DNA of 17,348 nucleotides, taken from NCBI GenBank assembly GCA_943326825.2, contig CALPUT020000016.1:1-17348 (forward strand), given 5' to 3'. Position 1 is the stretch's first letter; each line of letters begins with the position of its first letter. A program made the translations under genes and the position numbers. Source of the stretch: Chryseobacterium gleum (GTDB taxonomy: Bacteria; Bacteroidota; Bacteroidia; Flavobacteriales_D; Crocinitomicaceae). Positions 7,148 through 14,133 of this stretch are shown piece after piece. The notes beneath the pieces were generated by a model. The model made no database searches, was not told the origin of the DNA, and was given only the letters and a program-made list of their open reading frames with translations.

Positions 7148-8464
7148 TTATTCTTCAGTAGCCCAATTCAATCTGTCTGCTTGAGAAAATTGCCATGGAG
7201 CCCCATTATTTTCAATATTCGTTAACATCCCTGTTAATTCAGTTGGCATTTTTGAATCCTCCATTACCAAATACCTTCTTAAATCAATAATTATAGACAA
7301 AGGATCAATATTCACTGGACATTCTTGAACACAAGCATTACAAGATGTACATGCCCAAATTTCTTCTTCAGTTATGTAATCTCCTAATAAGCTTTTACCA
7401 TCTTGATAATCTTTGCCACTTTGCCTTTTTCCTTCTCCTACTTCAACCAAACGATCTCTCGTTTTCATCATAATATTACGAGGAGACAATAACTTCCCTG
7501 TTACATTTGCCGGACAAGAAGAAGTACATCTTCCACATTCAGTACATGAATATGCATCCAATAAATTTTTCCAAGTCAAATCAGTAACATCCTTAACACC
7601 AAAAGGAACATGCTCTGTTTCACCTACAGGTTGAGCTGCATAAGGATCTGCTGTTGGATCCATCATCAATTTCACCTCTTTAGTAACTGATTCCATGTTT
7701 GTAAACTTCCCTTTTTTCTCAAGATTAGAATACCAAGTATTTGGAAAAGCTAATAAAATATGTAAATGCTTAGAGTAAGGTAAATAATTTAAGAATGCAA
7801 ACACCATTAAAATATGTCCCCACCACCCTATTTGTTCAAATATATGTAATGTATGTATGTCTGTAAAACCGCTAAATAATAATGGTCCAACAAAACTGCT
7901 TACTGCAAAACCATATCCTTGTCCATTTACAACAATTCTTGCCTGCTCGTCAGCACCATTCATTGTGAATATACAAGTTACTAAAACAATTTCCATTATC
8001 AAAATTAAATTAGCATCCTTTTTAGGCCAACCTGCTAATTCTTTCATGTTTAACCGTGGAAGTTTTAATAAATTTCTTCTTGCCAAAAATGCAACAGTAG
8101 CAATTAAAGCTAAAACTGATAATACTTCGATAAAACTGATCAAAAAAGTATAAAACCCACCTAAACTATCATGAAAAAATCGGTGACTTCCAGAAATACC
8201 ATCAACAATAATTTCAATCAATTCAATTTGAGTAATAACAAATGCAGCATACAATGCCAAATGTAAAAAAGCTGGAATTGGTCTAGAAAACATTTTCTTT
8301 TGACCTAATGCTACCAAAATCATTGTTTTCCATCGTTCAGATCTATTATCGACTCTATCAATATCTCTACCTAACAATATATTCGAACGTATCTTTAAAA
8401 CATTAACTGTAAATAAGCCAAAGCCTACTATCAATAATAATGAAAATAAAATAGAAGTAATCAT
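7148..8464 (-). CDS. membrane (cytochrome b-like)/4Fe-4S dicluster redox protein
   Basis: This 438-aa protein joins an N-terminal membrane domain to a cytoplasmic ferredoxin domain. Helices appear at about 3-25, 65-88, 102-127, 150-165, 185-200 and 212-228. The pattern WWGH217...PYSKH233-L-H235, with H68 in an earlier helix, resembles the haem-b-binding NarI/DsrM/HdrE-like domain. Two 4Fe-4S motifs follow: C307-x2-C310-x2-C313-x3-C317 and C372-x2-C375-x2-C378-x3-C382. In HdrDE, DsrMK and ETF:menaquinone oxidoreductases the ferredoxin part is usually fused to CCG repeats; here those repeats are in a separate gene at 5501-6295. I infer that the pair is a quinone-linked electron-transfer complex. 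The start is 11 bases after the MlaD stop. Confidence 0.9.
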   Translation of the reverse strand: MITSILFSLLLIVGFGLFTVNVLKIRSNILLGRDIDRVDNRSERWKTMILVALGQKKMFSRPIPAFLHLALYAAFVITQIELIEIIVDGISGSHRFFHDSLGGFYTFLISFIEVLSVLALIATVAFLARRNLLKLPRLNMKELAGWPKKDANLILIMEIVLVTCIFTMNGADEQARIVVNGQGYGFAVSSFVGPLLFSGFTDIHTLHIFEQIGWWGHILMVFAFLNYLPYSKHLHILLAFPNTWYSNLEKKGKFTNMESVTKEVKLMMDPTADPYAAQPVGETEHVPFGVKDVTDLTWKNLLDAYSCTECGRCTSSCPANVTGKLLSPRNIMMKTRDRLVEVGEGKRQSGKDYQDGKSLLGDYITEEEIWACTSCNACVQECPVNIDPLSIIIDLRRYLVMEDSKMPTELTGMLTNIENNGAPWQFSQADRLNWATEE

Positions 8465-8475
8465 CTTAAAAAGTA

Positions 8476-9513
8476 TTAATCTGGAATTGAATCTAATAAT
8501 TTACGAAATTTTCTTTCTTCATCTTTTGTCAAAGGTACACCTTTTGATTTTGCTCCAAGTACAGAAAAATGAATATATCTTTCTGGGTGCAATTGTATAT
8601 CTGAGACTAAATTTTGTAATTCTTTATTTGTATTTACTAATTCGTCATATAATTTTTCGTCTTTAACAAGTTTACCTAATGTGCCTGAACCATTGGATGC
8701 ATCAGATAAAATGTTATTTAATTTTTGTATGGTTTGATGCGCATCACCAATTACATTTTTGAAATCAGCAGTTACCATATCATCTGTTATTTTTTTTGAA
8801 TTCCCCAGTATTGCTGCTACTTTTTCATTACTTACTTTTAAGTTATTGGTTATACTTTCTACGTTTGAAAATATTTGACTTAATTTAATTTTTTCAGAAA
8901 CAACTAATAATTCTACTTCATCTGCAACATTACCAAATTTAGTAATTGAAGCCTTTAAATCTTTTATTCCAGTATGTAATTCTGATGTAGCTGTAGTATC
9001 CCAAAATGCTGAGACATTATTCACAAAATTATCTAAACCTGTCATCATGCCTTTAAACTTTGTAACAACCGGATCTGCATAAGTCTTTACTTGAGAAACA
9101 ATATCCACTTCAACAAAACCTTGAATAGATGCTCCCGGCTTATAATAACCTTTAGACAAATCTTCATTCATTTTTATTAAAATTCCTTTCGTTAAAAAAT
9201 CTAAAGCACCGATTTCAATTATTGAACCTTTAGGTATCTTAACGTCTTTATTTTGAATATTAAATGTTACTTTTACTTTTCTATCTGGCTTTTGATTAGC
9301 AACATATTCTACTGATAAAACTTTACCAACACCTACTCCATTTAAAGTTACAGAACTTGCGGGTGCTAATTGACCAGAATTAGGGAAATAAGCGTAATAA
9401 ACATCATCACCTCCAAAAAAACTATTGCCTTTTAAAAAATTTACTCCTGACACAAACAAAGCTATTGCTAACAACGCAATTAGACCTGTTTTAATTTCTT
9501 TTGTTATCTTCAA
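8476..9513 (-). CDS. MlaD-like MCE-domain lipid-transport protein
   Basis: The 345-aa protein has one N-terminal transmembrane helix (about 9-26) and an MCE domain (about 37-116) with the typical LNGVGVGKVLSV turn (57-68) and a hydrophobic LDFLTKGILIKM strand. Known MCE proteins form hexameric rings in the periplasm that shuttle phospholipids between inner and outer membranes together with an MlaE permease and MlaF ATPase. Neither of these is encoded in the window. After the MCE domain comes a long, mostly helical region (about 140-310) rich in N, K, V and L, expected to assemble into a periplasmic tube or collar. It starts 4 bases after the amidase stop, a pairing common in Bacteroidetes, which ties lipid transport to envelope growth. 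Confidence 0.92.
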   Translation of the reverse strand: MKITKEIKTGLIALLAIALFVSGVNFLKGNSFFGGDDVYYAYFPNSGQLAPASSVTLNGVGVGKVLSVEYVANQKPDRKVKVTFNIQNKDVKIPKGSIIEIGALDFLTKGILIKMNEDLSKGYYKPGASIQGFVEVDIVSQVKTYADPVVTKFKGMMTGLDNFVNNVSAFWDTTATSELHTGIKDLKASITKFGNVADEVELLVVSEKIKLSQIFSNVESITNNLKVSNEKVAAILGNSKKITDDMVTADFKNVIGDAHQTIQKLNNILSDASNGSGTLGKLVKDEKLYDELVNTNKELQNLVSDIQLHPERYIHFSVLGAKSKGVPLTKDEERKFRKLLDSIPD

Positions 9514-9517
9514 AACT

Positions 9518-10645
9518 CTATTTTTCTGCTAATTTAATAGCTTTTTCTAAATTAATACGCTCTCCATTCATAAACGCAACGACAAATGCATGTTGAAAAC
9601 CTTTTTCTCGCATTAGATTTTTGTAATTATTAGCAGTATTAAAGTCGTTTTCATAATTACCAACCGTATACTTATACAAGTTATTCTGTTGATATTCAGA
9701 TACATCTAACCCCATAAACTTAGAATCAGTTATATGAACTTTTGTGTCAGAAGTTTCTATTTGAACCTTAAAAATTATTGCATTATTTTTTTCAACTGTT
9801 GTATTTTGAATCGTATTATTTTCTGAATTTTGATCTGACTTTGAATTTGATTTAGAGGAAACTCCTTCAATTTCATTTTTGTATTTTTCAAACGCACTAA
9901 ACATCGAATTAGCCATTTTTCGTTGGGAAGTTGTATCATTCAAAAATTTCTCTTCTTCATGATTTGTCAAAAAACCTGTTTCAATCAATACACTTGGCAT
10001 TGTAGTTTTATAGAGTACTAAAAATCCTGCTTGACGAACGCCTCTATCTGAACGACCAATTTTCTTAAATTCTGTTTGTAATTTAGATGCAAAATTAATT
10101 GATTGATCTAAAAAAACGGATAATTGTAATTGTCTAGCTATAATAGCATCTGGCGACAAATCGAAGTCTTTATATTTGGCTCCTTTATCATCTTCCAAGT
10201 AAATCGCCGAGTTTTCTCTTTCAGCAATTTGCTTTTGAGCTTCTGTTCTATGTAACCCCAAAACATAAGTCTCAGTTCCAAATGCAGCTTCAGATGCTGA
10301 GTTTGCATGAATACAAATAAATAAATCAGCCTTGCTTTTATTTGCAATTTTAGCACGATCATCTAACTCAACAAAAACATCTTTATCTCTTGTATATATA
10401 ACATTTATTGAAGGATATTTTGTTTTAATTGCCTCTCCCAATTTTAGAGCCATTGAAAGACAAACTTGTTTTTCTAATGCTGATTTACCGTGGCATCCAG
10501 GATCCTTACCGCCATGTCCAGCATCAATGACAACTGTTTTAATCATAGCCATTGGGTCTTGTTGCGCAAACAAAGTAATGTTACACGATAATCCAAAAAA
10601 GAAAATTATGGTATAATTTATGTAATATCTCGTTTTTTTATCCAT
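9518..10645 (-). CDS. N-acetylmuramoyl-L-alanine amidase with C-terminal SPOR-like domain
   Basis: This is a 375-aa periplasmic zinc amidase (Amidase_3/AmiC type) that removes stem peptides from peptidoglycan during cell separation. A signal peptide ends at about A27|Q28. Zinc ligands are H44 (in DAGHGG), E58 and H113 (in CIHAN); the catalytic Glu222 sits in VLIETGFLTN. A linker rich in S, N and K (about 245-285) leads to a C-terminal domain (about 290-375) that fits a SPOR-like fold, with the YKYTVGNYENDFNTANNYK block seen in domains that bind denuded glycan at the septum. It is the first gene of the minus-strand operon and is divergent from the LptD-like gene with 66 bases between starts. 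Confidence 0.93.
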   Translation of the reverse strand: MDKKTRYYINYTIIFFFGLSCNITLFAQQDPMAMIKTVVIDAGHGGKDPGCHGKSALEKQVCLSMALKLGEAIKTKYPSINVIYTRDKDVFVELDDRAKIANKSKADLFICIHANSASEAAFGTETYVLGLHRTEAQKQIAERENSAIYLEDDKGAKYKDFDLSPDAIIARQLQLSVFLDQSINFASKLQTEFKKIGRSDRGVRQAGFLVLYKTTMPSVLIETGFLTNHEEEKFLNDTTSQRKMANSMFSAFEKYKNEIEGVSSKSNSKSDQNSENNTIQNTTVEKNNAIIFKVQIETSDTKVHITDSKFMGLDVSEYQQNNLYKYTVGNYENDFNTANNYKNLMREKGFQHAFVVAFMNGERINLEKAIKLAEK

Positions 10646-10662
10646 TTAAACTGGGTTATTTT

Positions 10663-10670
10663 TAATTTTG
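10663..10670 (+). promoter_or_regulatory. TAnnTTTG-type -7 box for the LptD-like gene
   Basis: TAATTTTG matches the Bacteroidetes -7 consensus and lies 41 bases before the TTG start at 10712. It lies inside the region that would be transcribed from the opposing amidase promoter box at 10694-10701. No clear TTG element is found upstream. Confidence 0.5.
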
Positions 10671-10693
10671 CAACTTGAGCAAACAATACAATA

Positions 10694-10701
10694 CAAATTT
10701 A
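10694..10701 (-). promoter_or_regulatory. TAnnTTTG-type -7 box for the amidase-MlaD-FeS operon
   Basis: On the minus strand this reads TAAATTTG, a perfect match to the -7 consensus, about 48 bases before the amidase ATG at 10645. A TTG (plus-strand CAA at 10717-10719) lies 15 bases upstream, somewhat close for the normal spacing. It lies inside the leader of the opposing lptD-like transcript. Confidence 0.5.
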
Positions 10702-10711
10702 ATTTAGAAAG

Positions 10712-13261
10712 TTGACCAAAAAGCGTTCCATATTCTTAGTTTTCTTCTGTTCATTGTTAATAATGTTCAAATCGAATCAATCGAATGCTTTTTTTCAACC
10801 AATTAATGATTCATTTTCTAAAGATACACTATACCTGAATGATGAATCGTTTGAAACGCCCATAATTTATAATTCAAGAGATTCAATTTATATTGATTTT
10901 CAAAAAAATCAAGTTCATTTATTTGGTGATGCACATATAGAATACGAAGGTATTAATATGAAAGCTGGTTATATCTTAATTGATATGGATAAAAATGAGA
11001 TTACTGCCAGTTATCGTTATGATAAAGATAGTAATCGATTAGAATTGCCTGAGTTTACAGATGGTTCTGATAAGATGGTAGCTTCACGACTTCGAATAAA
11101 TACCGACACTAAAAAAGTTTATATTGAAGAAGCTAAGATTGAACAATCTGAAGCTTTCATTTATATGGAAGTTGGTAAAAAACACACGAATGATGAAGTT
11201 CATTTTAGAAATGGACGTTTTACAACCTGTGATTTAGATGAACCACACTTTCATTTTCAGTTATCAAAAGCAATTATGATTCCTGACAAAAAAATTGTTA
11301 CAGGTCCTATGAACTTATGGATTAGAGGTATACCTACACCATTTGGATTACCATTTAGTGTTATTCCTCAATCTAAAACGAGAAAACATGGATTTCTTTT
11401 CCCAAACATTGTACCTATGTCAAATTATGGATTTGGGGTTCAAGATTTAGGTTACTTCACTCCTATTAATGATCAATTTCAAACTGCGAATTATATAACT
11501 TTATATAATCGAGGTAGCTTTGGATTGAGAAATCATACTGACTATAAAGCAAATTACAAATACAATGGAAATTTTGATTTAAGTGTTCAGAATTTAAAAG
11601 CTGGTTTTCCAAGTCATGCTTCTACGAATAATTTTACAATTAAATGGGTACATAATTCAGATCCTAAAGCAAGTCCATTTTGGAAATTTAGCTCAAATGT
11701 GAATTTTGTATCTAACAACAATTCTAAAACCAATTTATATCAACAGAATAATACAAATTACTTTACGAATCAATATAATTCTGATGTAAATATTAATAGG
11801 GCTTTCCCAGGAAAACCATTTTCTATGGGGATAAAAGTATCCTTTAAACAGAATACGCAGTCAAAACTAATGACATTGAATAGTCCGGAATATAATTTCA
11901 ATGTCAATCGATTCTTTCCTTTCAAGAAATTAATCAAAGACAATACAACAGAATGGAAACAAATATTTAGTAGAATAGGCATTGTGTATAGATTAGACAT
12001 GGCCAATAAATCCAATTTTAGTGATACTTTATTGAAAACGAGTCAATGGAATTCAATACAAAACAGCTTTATAAATGGAGCAAATCAATCGATTTCAATA
12101 CAAACAACTGCTGGACTTTTCAAAAACAAATTTAAACTAACTCCTTCTTTAGATTATCGTTCATCGCTTAACGCTCAACAAAATTCAATCGGATTCGTTC
12201 CTTTATCAGCCACTAAAGACACTTTAATTACAACTCGCCATCAAAAAGTCGGAACATCTCAAACTTTATCTTTCAATGCGAGTTTAACGACTGTAGTTTA
12301 CAGTTACTATAGATTTGTTGGTAAAAATAAACCTTTATTGAGACATATTATGACTCCATCGGTTAGTTATAGTTATTCACCTAATTTAAATCCAACTTAT
12401 TCTTATATTGATACTTCGGGAAAAACAATCAATTATTCTCCATTTACGAATAGTTTATACTCTTCAACTTATACACTTAATAGATCTGGAAGAATTAATT
12501 TTGGAATCAGTAATACTTTCGAATTAAAACGACTTTCAACAAAAGATTCTACAGGTTACAAAAAACTTAAATTAGTAGAACAATTTTTAATCAATGGTAG
12601 TTATGATATTTTCAAAGATTCTATGAAATTATCTGATATTTCTTTGTCATTTCGATCAAATCCTGTAAAGGCTTTAAGTTTTGTTTCTAGCGCTACATTC
12701 TCCCCTTACTCATGGAATACTTCAGGAAATTCTATTAATAAATTTGCAATTCAAGAAAATGGCCATTTAGGTCGCTATAAACAAGCTCAATTTGCTACAA
12801 CTTATACAATTGCATCAAAAGAAAGTATTAAAAAAATTGAATCCAGTAAACCTCAAAATGTAAATTCTAATTGGAATTCAGACTATCAATACTTTGCATT
12901 ACATCCTGAACAAATAGTTGATTTTTCAATTCCATGGAAAGCAAATATTACGCATAATTACACCTTAACATTAGAAGAAAATTCAATACATTCATTCAAG
13001 AAATTGAATACGTTAATGATCAATGGAGATATTAGTTTCACTAAACGATGGAAGCTTCTTGGAACAACAAATATTGACATTAAAAGCATAAAAATAATAA
13101 ATACTCGTTTAGAATTAACGAGAGATATGCATTGCTGGGGGCTTTCATTTATGTGGGTTCCAACTGGATTGAATCGTTATTTTCAATTCAGAATATTCGC
13201 AACTAGCTCAATGTTAAGTGGCCTAGAACAAAAATTCACTAAGCCACCTTTATTCTTTTAA
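10712..13261 (+). CDS. lptD: LptD-like (OstA) outer-membrane LPS-assembly protein
   Basis: This 849-aa protein should insert lipopolysaccharide into the outer leaflet of the outer membrane. After a signal peptide (about 1-26) comes an OstA/LptA-like beta-jellyroll (about 55-165) with repeats such as VHLFGDAHIEYEGINMKAGYI, followed by a large beta-barrel (about 200-849). The blocks FTTCDLDEPHFHF, KTRKHGFLFPN and the C-terminal RDMHCWGLSF are hallmarks of LptD-type proteins. The mature chain has exactly two cysteines, C173 and C808, placed like one of the disulfide pairs in proteobacterial LptD. The start is TTG at 10712: an in-frame stop lies just upstream, and the signal peptide begins right there. 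It is divergent from the amidase operon. The symbol is used by family; no LptE gene is seen nearby. Confidence 0.9.
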   Translation: MTKKRSIFLVFFCSLLIMFKSNQSNAFFQPINDSFSKDTLYLNDESFETPIIYNSRDSIYIDFQKNQVHLFGDAHIEYEGINMKAGYILIDMDKNEITASYRYDKDSNRLELPEFTDGSDKMVASRLRINTDTKKVYIEEAKIEQSEAFIYMEVGKKHTNDEVHFRNGRFTTCDLDEPHFHFQLSKAIMIPDKKIVTGPMNLWIRGIPTPFGLPFSVIPQSKTRKHGFLFPNIVPMSNYGFGVQDLGYFTPINDQFQTANYITLYNRGSFGLRNHTDYKANYKYNGNFDLSVQNLKAGFPSHASTNNFTIKWVHNSDPKASPFWKFSSNVNFVSNNNSKTNLYQQNNTNYFTNQYNSDVNINRAFPGKPFSMGIKVSFKQNTQSKLMTLNSPEYNFNVNRFFPFKKLIKDNTTEWKQIFSRIGIVYRLDMANKSNFSDTLLKTSQWNSIQNSFINGANQSISIQTTAGLFKNKFKLTPSLDYRSSLNAQQNSIGFVPLSATKDTLITTRHQKVGTSQTLSFNASLTTVVYSYYRFVGKNKPLLRHIMTPSVSYSYSPNLNPTYSYIDTSGKTINYSPFTNSLYSSTYTLNRSGRINFGISNTFELKRLSTKDSTGYKKLKLVEQFLINGSYDIFKDSMKLSDISLSFRSNPVKALSFVSSATFSPYSWNTSGNSINKFAIQENGHLGRYKQAQFATTYTIASKESIKKIESSKPQNVNSNWNSDYQYFALHPEQIVDFSIPWKANITHNYTLTLEENSIHSFKKLNTLMINGDISFTKRWKLLGTTNIDIKSIKIINTRLELTRDMHCWGLSFMWVPTGLNRYFQFRIFATSSMLSGLEQKFTKPPLFF

Positions 13262-13284
13262 CCAACAATTAAAAAAATAAAATC

Positions 13285-13312
13285 AATTTGAAATTTGCTA
13301 ATCTGAAATCTG
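13285..13312. repeat. two-copy tandem repeat, 15-base period, in a convergent intergenic gap
   Basis: Unit AATTTGAAATTTG (13285-13297) is followed after CT by AATCTGAAATCTG (13300-13312); the two differ only by T-to-C at the same two positions of each half. It lies between the LptD-like stop and the response-regulator stop. No hairpin terminator is obvious in this 64-base gap. AATTTGAAAA/GCTAATTTG words are common between genes in this phylum, so this may be a short remnant of such a repeat. Confidence 0.5.
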
Positions 13313-13325
13313 ATAATAAGGATAA

Positions 13326-14000
13326 TTAAACCTCAGAAGCAAACAAAAATTTATTCGGAGAAACTAAATTAGTTTTAACAGCATACATGACAATTCCAGC
13401 TGTATTTTTTACACCTAATTTTGCCATTATGTTTTTTCGATGTGTATTAATCGTATGATTACTCAAAAACAATTGATCTGCAATCTGCTGATTCGTAAGA
13501 CCTTCAGCGATTAGAATAACAATACCAATCTCTCTTTCAGATAAACTAATTGGTTCACAAGAAAATGACTCAAAATCAATATCGTTCACATCGATAGAAG
13601 CTCTTTGAATAGTTTCTAAAATTTGTCCACAGAAAAATTTATGACCTCTCCCAGTTTCTTTAACGGCATTGATAATTTCTCCTAAATCACAATCTTTCTT
13701 GACATAACTTACAACACCAGAGCGCAATGCATCAACCAATGTTTGTGCAGATTGTTCAGGAGTTATTGCTATAAATTTAACTTTGCTATTTAGTGCTAAG
13801 ATTTGATGAATGATATCAATATCAAAACCATCAGAAGTATAATCTATTAAGATTAAAGTAGGTTCAAAATTTTTAACGATTTGTTTTAATTCATGATTGT
13901 CTTTTGCTTCACCAATAATCTCAATATTCTTCTCAGTCCCCAAAATAGTTCGAAGTCCTACTCTAACAATATCATTACTATCTGCGATAACAAGTTTCAT
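13326..14000 (-). CDS. LuxR/NarL-family response regulator
   Basis: A 224-aa two-domain transcription factor, taking the ATG at 14000; an in-frame extension to an upstream ATG at 14024 would place the start almost at the predicted promoter and adds residues before the first receiver strand. The receiver domain (about 1-118) has acceptor Asp53 in LILIDYTS and a conserved Thr and Lys further on. The usual acidic pair is D7-S8, so one of the two magnesium-binding acids is replaced by Ser. The C-terminal LuxR helix-turn-helix (about 156-217) has the typical LSEREIGIVILIAEGLTNQQ and SNHTINTHRKNI blocks. No histidine kinase is nearby, so the partner is unknown and phosphorylation is uncertain. The target genes cannot be told from the window. 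Confidence 0.9.
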   Translation of the reverse strand: MKLVIADSNDIVRVGLRTILGTEKNIEIIGEAKDNHELKQIVKNFEPTLILIDYTSDGFDIDIIHQILALNSKVKFIAITPEQSAQTLVDALRSGVVSYVKKDCDLGEIINAVKETGRGHKFFCGQILETIQRASIDVNDIDFESFSCEPISLSEREIGIVILIAEGLTNQQIADQLFLSNHTINTHRKNIMAKLGVKNTAGIVMYAVKTNLVSPNKFLFASEV

Positions 14001-14026
14001 CTTATTTAGAATAATTTTAAACAAGA

Positions 14027-14034
14027 CAAAAATA
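14027..14034 (-). promoter_or_regulatory. TAnnTTTG-type -7 box for the response-regulator gene
   Basis: The minus strand reads TATTTTTG here, a match to the -7 consensus, 26 bases before the ATG at 14000. This position leaves little or no leader for the longer start at 14024, which favours the shorter protein. Confidence 0.45.
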
Positions 14035-14070
14035 TTAAATAAAGTTTAAGAAATATACATTTTTGGAAAT

Positions 14071-14093
14071 TTATTTAGAAAGAATCTAAATAA
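14071..14093. repeat. 9-bp perfect inverted repeat upstream of the response regulator
   Basis: TTATTTAGA (14071-14079) and TCTAAATAA (14085-14093) are perfect inverted copies around a 5-base loop. It lies between the helicase stop and the response-regulator promoter box, about 37 bases upstream of the box. There is no good T-run after it on the minus strand (ATTTCC), so an operator-like protein-binding site is as likely as a weak terminator for the helicase transcript. Confidence 0.45.
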
Positions 14094-14133
14094 TATCTTT
14101 TAAACAACTGAAAAACAATTATTTAAAACAATT

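Noticed and set aside
7413..8153. Two open plus-strand frames opposite the membrane Fe-S protein
   Set aside because: Both are shadows of the 438-aa gene, whose motifs are unambiguous; no start context or recognisable domain.
10138..10616. Open frames overlapping the amidase gene on both strands
   Set aside because: The amidase frame has all catalytic residues; the overlapping frames show no domain and biased low-complexity composition.
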